Shown piece by piece: positions 16,343 through 25,358 of a stretch of 33,559 nucleotides of DNA. The stretch lies in the NCBI GenBank assembly GCA_964476705.1, contig CAYZBM010000011.1, positions 1 to 33,559 of the forward strand. Reading direction: 5' to 3'. The translations under genes and the position numbers were made by a program. The number at the start of each line of letters is the position of its first letter. The first letter of the stretch is position 1. The notes beneath the pieces were generated by a model that worked only from the letters and a program-made list of their open reading frames with translations, searched no databases and was not told the DNA's origin. This DNA is from CAYZBM01 sp964476705. Its GTDB lineage: Bacteria > Pseudomonadota > Alphaproteobacteria > Rickettsiales > UBA6187.

Positions 16343-17065
16343 ATGAGAGTACTATTAGTTGAAGATGATAATACAACGGCTACAGCCGTTGAATTAGCAC
16401 TTAGGTCTGAAGGCATTGTTTGTGATGTAGCTCAACTTGGCGAAGACGGTTTAGAAATTGGTAAAATTTACGATTACGATCTAATTATTTTAGATCTTAT
16501 GTTACCAGATATCGATGGTTACGAAGTTTTATTACGTCTACGTTCAGCTAAAGTTCAAGTGCCCATTTTAATCTTATCTGGCTTATCTGGTACTGATCAA
16601 AAAATTAAAGGTTTAGGTTTTGGTGCAGATGACTATCTAACTAAACCATTTAATCGTGGTGAGTTAATTGCCAGAGTTCAAGCAATAGTTCGTCGTTCAA
16701 AAGGCCATTCTGAATCAACTATCAAATTAGGCTCACAAATTGTGATCAATCTTGATGGCAGAACAGTAGAAGCTAACGGCAAACCAATCCATTTAACTAG
16801 TAAAGAATATGGAATTTTAGAATTACTAGCTTTACGTAAAGGCTCTTTACTTACTAAAGAAATTTTCCTAAACCATCTTTATGGCGGAATAGACGAACCA
16901 GATATTAAAATTATCGACGTTTTCGTTTGCAAATTAAGGAAAAAACTTGCCGATGCTACCAATGGTACTAATTACATTGAGACCATTTGGGGCCGTGGTT
17001 ATATACTACGTAACGAGGAAGAAGAGCAAACTGTTGAAGCTCTCCCTAAAAATGCTAATGATTAA
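16343..17065 (+). CDS. ctrA: Cell-cycle response regulator CtrA
   Basis: An OmpR-family DNA-binding response regulator that controls cell-cycle and developmental transcription in alphaproteobacteria. The 240-aa protein has a receiver domain (acidic pair in LLVEDDN, phosphoacceptor Asp51 in IILDLMLPD, Lys in YLTKPF) and a C-terminal winged helix (LTSKEYGILELLALRKG, IDVFVCKLRKKL, IWGRGYILR). Sequence in all these blocks is CtrA-like rather than generic OmpR. AAGGGG lies 5 bases before the ATG. The C-terminal tail is acidic and then neutral, without the AA degradation end of Caulobacter CtrA. A rho-independent terminator follows. Confidence 0.95.
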   Translation: MRVLLVEDDNTTATAVELALRSEGIVCDVAQLGEDGLEIGKIYDYDLIILDLMLPDIDGYEVLLRLRSAKVQVPILILSGLSGTDQKIKGLGFGADDYLTKPFNRGELIARVQAIVRRSKGHSESTIKLGSQIVINLDGRTVEANGKPIHLTSKEYGILELLALRKGSLLTKEIFLNHLYGGIDEPDIKIIDVFVCKLRKKLADATNGTNYIETIWGRGYILRNEEEEQTVEALPKNAND

Positions 17066-17111
17066 TTGTGACCAGAGCGCATAATACCGACCTTAAAGTT
17101 GGTTGTTATGA

Positions 17112-17148
17112 AACAGGCGGTGTAGGAAACTATACCGCCTGTTTTTTT
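17112..17148 (+). terminator. Rho-independent terminator after ctrA
   Basis: AACAGGCGGT pairs with ACCGCCTGTT around a 12-base loop, followed by a run of T. A 10-bp GC-rich stem in this AT-rich DNA is a clear intrinsic terminator, 46 bases after the ctrA stop. Confidence 0.92.
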
Positions 17149-17157
17149 ACATTCTTA

Positions 17158-17252
17158 GTAATCGTTCACGCAATGCTGAACTTGAAATAAGAGCACTATT
17201 GATGACAAACTATCTTATTTTCTTAAGTTAACACCCTTATGTAAACGATTAC
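17158..17252 (+). repeat. 95-bp nested inverted-repeat element
   Basis: Outer arms GTAATCGTTCAC (17158-17169) and GTAAACGATTAC (17241-17252) pair with one mismatch; inner arms GAAATAAGA and TCTTATTTTC plus AACTT/AAGTT extend the structure. It lies between the ctrA terminator and the 3' end of the convergent PLP-homeostasis gene. It could be a small palindromic element, a structured RNA or a terminator for the convergent gene. No other copy seen in the window. Confidence 0.5.
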
Positions 17253-17263
17253 CATCCTTACAT

Positions 17264-17935
17264 TCACTCAAATACCTTACTCCCTACCCTTACATAACTA
17301 GCTCCTAAAGCAATAGCCTCTTTATAATCCGCACTCATTCCCATGCTTAAACCTAAAAGATTATTTATCCTCGCTAAATCGGAAAGTAAGGCAAAATGCT
17401 TTTTGGGATCGTCAGTAACAGGCGGTATACACATAAGGCCTTTAATATTTAATCCTTCCTCTATACAAGATTTAAGCAATAAACTTAAGTTTTCTGGATA
17501 AACACCTGATTTTTGTTCTTCTTTACCAGTATTTACCTGAATGAAATATTCTAGTTGTTTTGGGTGGTTTTTAGAAATTCTAGCAATTTCTTTAACTAGC
17601 TTTATTCTATCTATAGTTTGAATTACATCAAACAAGGCATAAGCCTCTTTAACTTTATTAGTTTGTAAGGGACCTATTAAATGTAGTTTAATTTCTGGAT
17701 ATTTTTCCTTTAAGAGTGGCCATTTTTTATAGGCTTCTTGAATTTTATTCTCAGCAAAGGTTTTTTGCCCAGTTAAAATACATTCTTCTATTTCAGCAAG
17801 GCTTCTATTTTTACTCACTACTATCAGCTCAGGCTTTATGAAGCTATTATTATTTATACTAGCTTTATTATGCTTATCATATATTTCCAATATTTCTAAT
17901 TTAATCTCAGCAATATTATTTGCTATTTTTCCCAT
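17264..17935 (-). CDS. PLP homeostasis protein (YggS/PROSC family)
   Basis: A single-domain PLP-binding protein of the alanine-racemase fold that buffers free pyridoxal phosphate. Visible: VSKNRS with the PLP-linked Lys, FAENKIQEAYKKW, LHLIGPLQTNKVK, VNTGKEEQKSG, GLMCIPP, LSMGMSADYKEAIALGASYVRVGSKVF. I choose the ATG at 17935 (223 aa) because AAGGGGAG lies 4 bases upstream, inside what would be the coding part of an ATG six codons earlier (17953). It converges with ctrA and diverges from the porin. Confidence 0.92.
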   Translation of the reverse strand: MGKIANNIAEIKLEILEIYDKHNKASINNNSFIKPELIVVSKNRSLAEIEECILTGQKTFAENKIQEAYKKWPLLKEKYPEIKLHLIGPLQTNKVKEAYALFDVIQTIDRIKLVKEIARISKNHPKQLEYFIQVNTGKEEQKSGVYPENLSLLLKSCIEEGLNIKGLMCIPPVTDDPKKHFALLSDLARINNLLGLSMGMSADYKEAIALGASYVRVGSKVFE

Positions 17936-18189
17936 AAAACTCCCCTTATTCATTTTTATTAGTTAACGATTTCTTAAAAAATTAAAATTTAAGTTCTCTA
18001 ATTAGCTCTCTGTTGTAAATATACCACAGGACTTTCACAAAGCCCCTTAGAGTTCTAAAGCAAAATTACAAGGCACTTGCTAATGGACTTAATATAGTCT
18101 TTTATCATAAACTTAAATATAAATCATCAATTGGACCTAATCAGTCCTTATGTTAATAACTTCTAATTCAAACGAACGGACTTAATATT

Positions 18190-19431
18190 ATGAAAAAAAT
18201 CTTATTAGCTACTACCGCTTTAGGTATGTTTTTTGGAACTCAAGCTTTTGCTGAAGGTCCAACTGTAACTATAGGTGGCAATGCTGACTTCCAAGTTGGT
18301 TATGGCGATCAAAAACAAGAATATAGAGATATAGATTCTGTTTATAGCAAAGATGTACATACTCGTAATCAAAACCAAATCAACTTTAAAGTTGATGGCA
18401 AAGCCGATAATGGCCTTGGCTACGGAGCTTTACTTGAACTTGATGCTAGCGCATACGGCCAAGATTCTTACGCTGCTGGTGACAGTACAGTAAAAAGATC
18501 TTACATCTATGTTGATAGTGGCTTTGGTCGTGTTGAATTAGGTGCTACTGGCGATGCAGCTGACGCTTTACGTGTTGACGCTTCTACATTCGCTCGTGCA
18601 ACCGGTGGTATTGGTGGCGATTGGTTCCGTTATGTTGATTTAGGACAAAATCCTGGAGCTACTACACCTAACCAAGTACCTCCACTTTCAACAGTTACTA
18701 CTACAACTCCTTTATCTTACGCACTACCTGGCTTACCAAGTGCAGTTTCTCCTGCTGGTATTTTAACTGGAACCGAGAAATCTATAGCTAACTCTAATAA
18801 AGTTAGTTACTACTCTCCACGTATCGAAGGTATACAAGCTGGCGTGTCTTTTACTCCTGATCAAGATGAAAGAGGCGGAAGAAATGGCTTTTCAACTGAT
18901 AGCTCTGCTGTAACCACTTACACTCAATTCAAAAATGTGTGGGATTTAGGCTTAAACTATAATCAAGAATTCTCTGGAGTAAAAGTTGATGCTTCTGCTA
19001 CTGGAAATTTCGGTTCAGCTAAAGACGAATTTGATGGAGCTACTGCTCGCGACGATCTAAAAGCTTATGCTTTAGGTTTAAGCGCTTCTTATGCTGGTGC
19101 TACTATTGGTGGTTCTTGGGCTGACATTTCAGAACTTGGTGGAGTATCTAGCTTTAATAGTAGCGCTAAATACTGGACTTTAGGCGCAGCTTATGTGACT
19201 GGACCAGTTGGAGTTTCTGTTGGTTATTTAGATTCAACTGTAGAACATGACACTGCGGCTGATGCTACAGATAAAGACCTAACTAATCTATCTTTCAGCG
19301 CTGATTACAAATTGGCTCCAGGACTTGTTCCTTATGCTGAAGTTAGCTTGTTTGAACAAGACGACAATACTGATTCTACTGTAGACAACAAAGGAACTGT
19401 GTTCTTAGTTGGTACAGAACTTAGCTTCTAA
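18190..19431 (+). CDS. Outer-membrane porin
   Basis: A 413-aa beta-barrel protein with a Sec signal peptide (MKKILLATTALGMFFGTQAFA, cleavage before EGPTV) and the alternating, Gly/Tyr/Asp-rich strand pattern of Gram-negative porins. The N terminus VTIGGNADFQVGYG and the LNYNQEF, YALGLSASY and LGAAYVTGPVGVSVGYLD segments resemble alphaproteobacterial general porins. The C terminus ends in Phe (VFLVGTELSF), the BAM recognition signature. Codons are more regular and richer in GCT/GGT than neighbours, fitting high expression. It has its own terminator; the upstream 236 bases carry three GGACYTAAT repeats. Confidence 0.88.
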   Translation: MKKILLATTALGMFFGTQAFAEGPTVTIGGNADFQVGYGDQKQEYRDIDSVYSKDVHTRNQNQINFKVDGKADNGLGYGALLELDASAYGQDSYAAGDSTVKRSYIYVDSGFGRVELGATGDAADALRVDASTFARATGGIGGDWFRYVDLGQNPGATTPNQVPPLSTVTTTTPLSYALPGLPSAVSPAGILTGTEKSIANSNKVSYYSPRIEGIQAGVSFTPDQDERGGRNGFSTDSSAVTTYTQFKNVWDLGLNYNQEFSGVKVDASATGNFGSAKDEFDGATARDDLKAYALGLSASYAGATIGGSWADISELGGVSSFNSSAKYWTLGAAYVTGPVGVSVGYLDSTVEHDTAADATDKDLTNLSFSADYKLAPGLVPYAEVSLFEQDDNTDSTVDNKGTVFLVGTELSF

Positions 19432-19458
19432 TTTAGCTTAAAGTTAATATCTAATACA

Positions 19459-19492
19459 AAACCCCGAGACCTTAAAAATCTCGGGGTTTTTC
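19459..19492 (+). terminator. Rho-independent terminator after porin
   Basis: AAAACCCCGAGA and TCTCGGGGTTTT form a 12-bp stem around a 9-base loop, followed by T-rich sequence, 27 bases after the porin stop. Confidence 0.95.
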
Positions 19493-19590
19493 TTTGGATA
19501 AATCTCTAAAGATACTCTCAAAAAAATTTGACTTTACTTCGAATCATTTAAAGCTTATTTAGAAAAGTACACTTATAAAAAGGGAAAAAT

Positions 19591-20103
19591 ATGAAATTTA
19601 TATTAATTATAACATCTTTATTATTAATTTTAAGCAACTGTTCTTCGTCTAATCTTGAGAGTAAAAGCCAATATCCAGGTAGTCGCGATGATCAAAGAAG
19701 AGAGCGTAATGGCAAATTAACCGGCGAAGGCGGCTTATTAAAATTTGGCGGCAAAAAGCAAGATGCAGGTGATGCTAGCGGCATTACAGTTAATAGCTAT
19801 TTATGGCGCGCGAGCTTAGATACGGTTTCTTTTATGCCCTTAACTTCAGTTGACCCATTTGGTGGCGTTATCATTACTGACTGGTATACTAATCCAAAGA
19901 TTGGCAATGAAAGATATAAGTTAAATATATTAGTTTTATCTAAATCTTTAACTGCTAATGCACTGAAAGTTAGCGTATTTAAACAAGTTCAAGACACTAA
20001 TAATCACTGGAAGGACATAGTTTCTAATCCTAAAGTTGCAACAGATCTTGAAGACAAGATCTTAACTCGTGCAAGGCAAATGCGGGTAACACAAGGGAAT
20101 TAA
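19591..20103 (+). CDS. DUF3576 family lipoprotein
   Basis: A 170-aa protein with a lipoprotein signal (lipobox LSNC, lipidated Cys17) and the DUF3576 body: NSYLWRASLDTVSFMPLTSVDPFGGVIITDWY, followed by RYKLNILVLSKSLTANALKVSVFKQ. This family of unknown function is found in alphaproteobacteria, commonly right before leuS, as here. It is expected to be attached to a membrane facing the periplasm. An AAGGGA is 6 bases before the ATG. Repeat copy C separates it from leuS. Confidence 0.88.
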   Translation: MKFILIITSLLLILSNCSSSNLESKSQYPGSRDDQRRERNGKLTGEGGLLKFGGKKQDAGDASGITVNSYLWRASLDTVSFMPLTSVDPFGGVIITDWYTNPKIGNERYKLNILVLSKSLTANALKVSVFKQVQDTNNHWKDIVSNPKVATDLEDKILTRARQMRVTQGN

Positions 20104-20160
20104 TAAATAAAAAGATTTAAAGTTACCTTAAATTATACTATATAAGGCTAGAAATTGGAT

Positions 20161-20288
20161 TATAGCAGTTAAAGCTTGTCATTGCCTAAATTTTTTTATA
20201 GATCCCGGAATAAATCCGGGATATGTAGCATCATAGCAATGATTTATGTAAGTAATTAAAGTGGAAAATCATTGCTTGATCTACTATA
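20161..20288 (+). repeat. Dispersed palindromic repeat, copy C
   Basis: A 128-bp element TATAGCAG...CTACTATA, nearly identical to copy A and, inverted, to copy B. It contains ATCCCGGA/TCCGGGAT and AGCAATGATTT/AAATCATTGCT stems. It ends 50 bases before leuS and fills the gap after the DUF3576 gene. Confidence 0.85.
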
Positions 20289-20338
20289 TTCCGTATCTAG
20301 CCTTAATTATTTGTAATTGATAAATTTATAAAACCAAC

Positions 20339-22918
20339 ATGTCAGACTCTCATATCCCTAATTATAATTTTAAAGCAGCTGAAGAAAATTGGCAAAAATC
20401 TTGGGACCAAGAAAATCTTTATAAAACTTTAGATAATAGCAATTTACCTAAATACTATGTTCTTGAAATGTTTCCCTACCCTTCTGGGCGTATTCATATG
20501 GGGCATCTACGTAATTATACTATTGGTGATGTGATTGCCCGTTACAAAAGGCAAGCTGGTTTTAATGTTTTACATCCAATAGGCTTCGATGCTTTTGGCC
20601 TACCTGCTGAAAACGCAGCTTTTGCTCGAAATATTCATCCCGCAAAATGGACCTACGCAAATATTGCTGAAATGAAAGAACAGCTTAAATCTATTGGTTT
20701 TTCTTATGACTGGTCACGCGAACTTGCTACTTGTGACCTTGAATATTACAAGCACGAACAAAAGATATTTTTAGAATTTTATAAACACGGGCTTGCTTAT
20801 CAAAAAGAAGCTATGGTCAACTGGGATCCTATTGATAATACTGTCTTGGCTAATGAACAAGTAGTAGATGGTAAAGGCTGGCGTTCTGGTGCTGTAGTTG
20901 AACGAAAAAAACTTAAACAATGGTTTTTAAAAATCACCGATTTTGCTGAGGATCTCCTAACCTCTTTAAATAGTTTGGATAATTGGCCGGAGAAGGTTAA
21001 GTTGATGCAGCAAAAATGGATCGGTAAATCAACCGGACTTAAAATTAATTTTGCTATAAAAGACTCTACTGAAACTTTAGAAATTTATACGACCAGACCT
21101 GATACTCTTTTTGGCGCCTCTTTTTGTGCTATTTCACCTTATCATCCTTTAGCTGAAAAAATAGCTCAAGATAATTTAGCAGCACGAGAATTTATCTTAG
21201 AATGTAACAAATCTGGAGTTGCTGAAGAAACCATAGAAAAAATGGAGAAAAAAGGTTTTGATACTGGTCTTAAAATAATTCATCCTTTTATCTCTGATTT
21301 AGAACTACCATTATATATTGCTAATTTTGTTCTTATGGAATATGGCACTGGCGCTATCTTTGCCTGCCCCGCCCATGATCAACGCGATCTTGACTTTGCT
21401 TTAAAATATAATTTACCGGTAAAATTAGTAATAAGCCCTAAAACTGGTGAGAATATTACTATTAGTAATGAAGCTTATACCGATACTGCTAATGGTATTT
21501 TAGTTAATTCAGAATTCTTAAATGGTAAAACAGTAAAAGAAGCAACCGAAATTGTAGCAAATCTGATTGAAGAAAAAGGCTTAGGAAAAAAAACTACTAA
21601 TTATCGGTTACGGGATTGGGGAGTTTCGAGACAACGTTATTGGGGCTGTCCAATTCCAATAATTTATTGCGATAAATGCGGCGTTGTTCCGGTTCCAGAT
21701 AGCGACTTACCAGTAAAATTACCTGAAGATGTTGATTTTTCAAAACCTGGCAATCCTCTTTTAACCCATCCAACTTTTAAAAATACTATTTGTCCTAATT
21801 GCAATAATAGCGCGTTAAGAGAAACAGATACTTTCGATACATTTTTTGAATCATCTTGGTATTTTGCCAGATTCACAGATCCAAAGGATCCAAATGGTTT
21901 AAATAAAGATTTATGTAATTATTGGCTTGCCGTTGATCAATATATTGGCGGAGTTGAGCATGCAGTATTACATTTATTATATGCCCGATTTTTTACTCAT
22001 GCTTTAAAACATATTGGTAAAATTGATATAACAGAGCCCTTTAAAGGCCTACTAACTCAAGGTATGGTTTGCCATGAAACTTACCAAGATAAAGATGGCA
22101 ATTGGTTAGCGCCAGATGAAATAATTAAAGATAATAATGGTAAATATATAAAAATAGATGATAAAAGCCCGGTAGTTGTTGGTCGATCCCAAAAAATGAG
22201 TAAGTCTAAAAAAAATATTGTAGATCCGTTAAATATTGTCGATACTTATGGAGCCGACACTGCAAGATTATTTATGTTATCTGATAGCCCACCTGAGCGT
22301 GATTTAGAATGGTCAGATACTGGCGTTGAAGGTTCTTGGCGCTATTTAAATAAATTATGGCGCTTAATTTACAGCCATAAAGAAAATATTCTAAATGCTA
22401 AAAATGATAATAATTATTCTTTTAATGCTAGCCAAACGCTTTTAAGAAAAATAACCCACAAAACTATTCTAGCTGTAACTGAAGATATAGAACAATTTAG
22501 ATTAAATAGAGCTATAGCCAGAATTCGCGAACTAACTAATAAAATTGGCGAATTTACTTCAAATAATGAGGCTGGTAAATTTGTAATTAAAGAAGCTATT
22601 GAAGCTGCAATAAAGTTACTGCATCCAATGGTCCCACATCTTACAGAAGAATGCTGGCACTTAATTGGCCATAAAACTTTTTTATTAAATAGTCCATGGC
22701 CGGTAGCAGATAACAGCTTAACTACTGATGATAATGTGACAATAGCAGTGCAAATAAATGGAAAATTACGGGCAACTATCAATGTGCCACTAAATATAGC
22801 CAAAGATGAGCTGGAAAAAACAGCTCTCTCTTGCGCTAATGTAAAAAATGCCCTACAAGATAAGACTATAAGAAAAATAATTATTGTTCCAAATAAGATT
22901 GTAAATGTTGTTATATAA
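20339..22918 (+). CDS. leuS: Leucyl-tRNA synthetase
   Basis: Class I aminoacyl-tRNA synthetase charging tRNA-Leu, 859 aa, the usual bacterial size. The HIGH-type motif HMGH is at residues 53-56 (FPYPSGRIHMGH), the CP1 editing domain includes TTRPDTLFGASF and YGTGAIFACPAHDQRD, and the class signature KMSKS is at 619-623. The catalytic tail carries VEGSWRYLNKLWRL and the C-terminal domain ends in RKIIIVPNKIVNVVI. It overlaps lptE by 14 bases, so the two are translated together. No clear Shine-Dalgarno. Confidence 0.98.
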   Translation: MSDSHIPNYNFKAAEENWQKSWDQENLYKTLDNSNLPKYYVLEMFPYPSGRIHMGHLRNYTIGDVIARYKRQAGFNVLHPIGFDAFGLPAENAAFARNIHPAKWTYANIAEMKEQLKSIGFSYDWSRELATCDLEYYKHEQKIFLEFYKHGLAYQKEAMVNWDPIDNTVLANEQVVDGKGWRSGAVVERKKLKQWFLKITDFAEDLLTSLNSLDNWPEKVKLMQQKWIGKSTGLKINFAIKDSTETLEIYTTRPDTLFGASFCAISPYHPLAEKIAQDNLAAREFILECNKSGVAEETIEKMEKKGFDTGLKIIHPFISDLELPLYIANFVLMEYGTGAIFACPAHDQRDLDFALKYNLPVKLVISPKTGENITISNEAYTDTANGILVNSEFLNGKTVKEATEIVANLIEEKGLGKKTTNYRLRDWGVSRQRYWGCPIPIIYCDKCGVVPVPDSDLPVKLPEDVDFSKPGNPLLTHPTFKNTICPNCNNSALRETDTFDTFFESSWYFARFTDPKDPNGLNKDLCNYWLAVDQYIGGVEHAVLHLLYARFFTHALKHIGKIDITEPFKGLLTQGMVCHETYQDKDGNWLAPDEIIKDNNGKYIKIDDKSPVVVGRSQKMSKSKKNIVDPLNIVDTYGADTARLFMLSDSPPERDLEWSDTGVEGSWRYLNKLWRLIYSHKENILNAKNDNNYSFNASQTLLRKITHKTILAVTEDIEQFRLNRAIARIRELTNKIGEFTSNNEAGKFVIKEAIEAAIKLLHPMVPHLTEECWHLIGHKTFLLNSPWPVADNSLTTDDNVTIAVQINGKLRATINVPLNIAKDELEKTALSCANVKNALQDKTIRKIIIVPNKIVNVVI

Positions 22919-23423
22919 ACTAGGTTCTATTCTTATCATATTCCTAACCATATCCTTAAGCGGATGTGGCTTTAGACCTTTATATAGTAAAGAACCTTAT
23001 AACAAAAAATTTGTAAATGCTATCGCCTCAATTAGTGTTAGCGATATTCATACCGTACAAGGAACTAAATTTATTAATAGTCTAAGAAATACCTTAAATC
23101 CTAATAACATAGCCGCTCCAACAAAATATATTCTCGACAGCACTCTTACAAACATTCAATCTTATTTAGAATTACAGCAAGATAGTACTGTTACTAGTTA
23201 TAAGACAATTATCACTGTTGATTATAAACTCCGTGATATAACTACTAATAAACTTATAGCTTCTGGAAAATTACAAAGGGAAAATAATTTTGATAAATCA
23301 GCTTCTGAATTTTCTACCTTTGTTTCTGAAGAAACTGCAAATGATGATGCAACTGAATATTTAGCACACCAACTTGGCACTATTATTATTTCATCGGTAA
23401 TAAAAAATACTACTTCTAATTAG
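22905..23423 (+). CDS. lptE: LPS-assembly lipoprotein LptE
   Basis: Outer-membrane lipoprotein that plugs the LptD barrel in lipopolysaccharide export. The 172-aa product has a lipobox LSGC (Cys21) followed by the family start GFRPLYS; the rest is weakly conserved, as usual for LptE. It starts inside the end of leuS and precedes holA, the standard alphaproteobacterial order leuS-lptE-holA, which strongly supports the call. Its presence suggests that LPS export is kept, which is not true of all Rickettsiales. Confidence 0.85.
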   Translation: MLLYKLGSILIIFLTISLSGCGFRPLYSKEPYNKKFVNAIASISVSDIHTVQGTKFINSLRNTLNPNNIAAPTKYILDSTLTNIQSYLELQQDSTVTSYKTIITVDYKLRDITTNKLIASGKLQRENNFDKSASEFSTFVSEETANDDATEYLAHQLGTIIISSVIKNTTSN

Positions 23424-23452
23424 AGTTATCTATTTAAATAATACAAAAAATA

Positions 23453-24478
23453 ATGAAAATCCCTCCAAATAAAATCGAAAATTTTATTAAAAAACCGGAT
23501 AATAACATAAGCGGAATATTAATTTATGGTCCAGATTTAGGCTTAGTTTCTTTAAGAAGCGAAGAACTATATAAAAATATAAAAGCTAAAAATAATGATA
23601 TTTTTAATGCTATCGAATTTAGTTATAAAGATTTAAAAAAAGATCCAGCTAGACTTAATGATGAGCTCCGCTTACGTAGTTTATTTGGTGATAAAAAAAT
23701 TATAAAAATAACTGATATTGAAAATACTATCACCAAAGATTTAGAAAATATCTTAAAAAAATATAGTGGTAATAATTTTATGTTATGGATAGGAGAAGAT
23801 TTATCCCCTAGTTCATCTGTACGTAAATTATTCGAAACGGAAAAAAATCTAGCCTGTATACCTTGCTATAAGGATGATATAGTCAGCTTAAAACAATTAA
23901 TTAGTAATTATTTTAGCCAAAATGGTTATAAAGCTAGTTATGAAATTATTGATCTTCTGGCTCATAAATTTTCAGGTAATAGACTTATTGTAATTAGTGA
24001 ACTGGAAAAATTATTTACCTATAAAGGTGAAAATAAGCAAGTAACCCTAAATGACATCGAAGAATCTATCAGTGAAAATATTGAATTATCTTTAGATAAT
24101 CTCTGCCAAGAATTTGCCTCCCTTAATAACCAAGGTTTAGATAATTATCTAAACAAAGCTTTTAAAGAAAATATCTCGCCAATAACTATAATTAGAACTT
24201 TAATAAATTATTTCTTAAAACTTTATTTAGTTCAAGTGAAAATTAATAATGGTACTCCAGAAAAAATAGCTATAGATAACCTAAAACCGCCAATATTTTT
24301 CAAAAATATTCCCATATTTAAAAATCATTTAACTATCTGGAATTTAGATAAATTATCAGAAATATTATTGTCTTTGCAAAAACTAGAAGCTTCATGTAAA
24401 AATAATAATGTAGATCCTGAGTTACTCTTAAATAACAATTTATCATTAAAAATCTATCAATTACAAAATAAACAATGA
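23453..24478 (+). CDS. holA: DNA polymerase III subunit delta
   Basis: The clamp-loader subunit that opens the beta sliding clamp. The 341-aa length and N terminus (MKIPPNKIENFIKKPDNNISGILIYGPDLGLV) fit HolA; the ELRLRSLFGDKKIIKI, FMLWIGEDLSPSSSVRKLFE and KFSGNRLIVISELEKL segments are characteristic. The P-loop is degenerate, as expected for delta. The position after leuS-lptE is conserved in alphaproteobacteria. Its TGA overlaps the panC ATG (ATGA). Confidence 0.92.
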   Translation: MKIPPNKIENFIKKPDNNISGILIYGPDLGLVSLRSEELYKNIKAKNNDIFNAIEFSYKDLKKDPARLNDELRLRSLFGDKKIIKITDIENTITKDLENILKKYSGNNFMLWIGEDLSPSSSVRKLFETEKNLACIPCYKDDIVSLKQLISNYFSQNGYKASYEIIDLLAHKFSGNRLIVISELEKLFTYKGENKQVTLNDIEESISENIELSLDNLCQEFASLNNQGLDNYLNKAFKENISPITIIRTLINYFLKLYLVQVKINNGTPEKIAIDNLKPPIFFKNIPIFKNHLTIWNLDKLSEILLSLQKLEASCKNNNVDPELLLNNNLSLKIYQLQNKQ

Positions 24479-25320
24479 CTCATATAGCTCATAATTTAAA
24501 CCAATTACAGCAAATCTTAAGGCAAGCTCGAGCTGACAATAAAACCATAGCTTTAGTTCCTACTATGGGCGCCCTACATTCTGGTCATCTTTCTTTAATA
24601 GAACTTGCGGCTCTTCATGCTGATTTTATTGTGGTTAGTATTTTTGTAAATAAAGCTCAATTTGCACCTCACGAAGATTTTGCTAAATATCCTAGAACTG
24701 AAGAACAAGATCTAGAATTATTAAAAAATACTAAAGCTGATTTGGTTTATTTGCCAAATTCAGATGAAATGTATAATAAAGATTTTTCAACAAGTATTAA
24801 TGTTGGCAAAATTGGCAAAATATTAGAAGGAAAAATTAGACCACATTTTTTTGCAGGTGTCGCTCTAGTTGTAACTAAACTACTTTTACAAACTAAACCC
24901 AATTATGCCGTATTTGGCGAAAAAGACTATCAACAATTAGTTATTGTAAAAAAATTAGTTAAAGAACTAAATATAGATACTCAAATATTAGGTGGAGCCA
25001 TTATCCGCGAAGAAGACGGACTGGCTATGTCTTCTCGCAATCGATATTTAGATCCTAAAGAAAGAAAGATTGCTCCAGAGTTATATAAAACTCTTATTTC
25101 TATAAAAGAACAAATTCAAGACCAAAATAATCCTGATATTAACGATATAATAGAAAAAGCTAAATTAGCTCTATTAGCAAAAGGTTTTGCAAATATTGAT
25201 TATATTGAGTTACGTAATAAAGAAACTTTGAAAAAAACTAAAAAAATTACAGGCAATAGGTTACTTGGAGCCGCAAGAATAGGAAATACTAGAATAATCG
25301 ACAACATTACTTTATTATAA
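24475..25320 (+). CDS. panC: Pantothenate synthetase
   Basis: Joins pantoate and beta-alanine with ATP to make pantothenate (vitamin B5). The 281-aa protein has the PTMGALHSGH signature with the HxGH nucleotide site (residues 35-38), FVNKAQFAPHEDFAKYPRT, FAGVALVVTKLL, VFGEKDYQQL and the KMSKS-like MSSRNRYL loop: all catalytic blocks are intact. It overlaps holA by 4 bases. panB, panD and panE are not in the window, so how complete the pathway is remains unknown. Confidence 0.97.
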   Translation: MTHIAHNLNQLQQILRQARADNKTIALVPTMGALHSGHLSLIELAALHADFIVVSIFVNKAQFAPHEDFAKYPRTEEQDLELLKNTKADLVYLPNSDEMYNKDFSTSINVGKIGKILEGKIRPHFFAGVALVVTKLLLQTKPNYAVFGEKDYQQLVIVKKLVKELNIDTQILGGAIIREEDGLAMSSRNRYLDPKERKIAPELYKTLISIKEQIQDQNNPDINDIIEKAKLALLAKGFANIDYIELRNKETLKKTKKITGNRLLGAARIGNTRIIDNITLL

Positions 25321-25358
25321 CATTCACTATAAATCGTTTATAAAATTAGGTATTTTTT

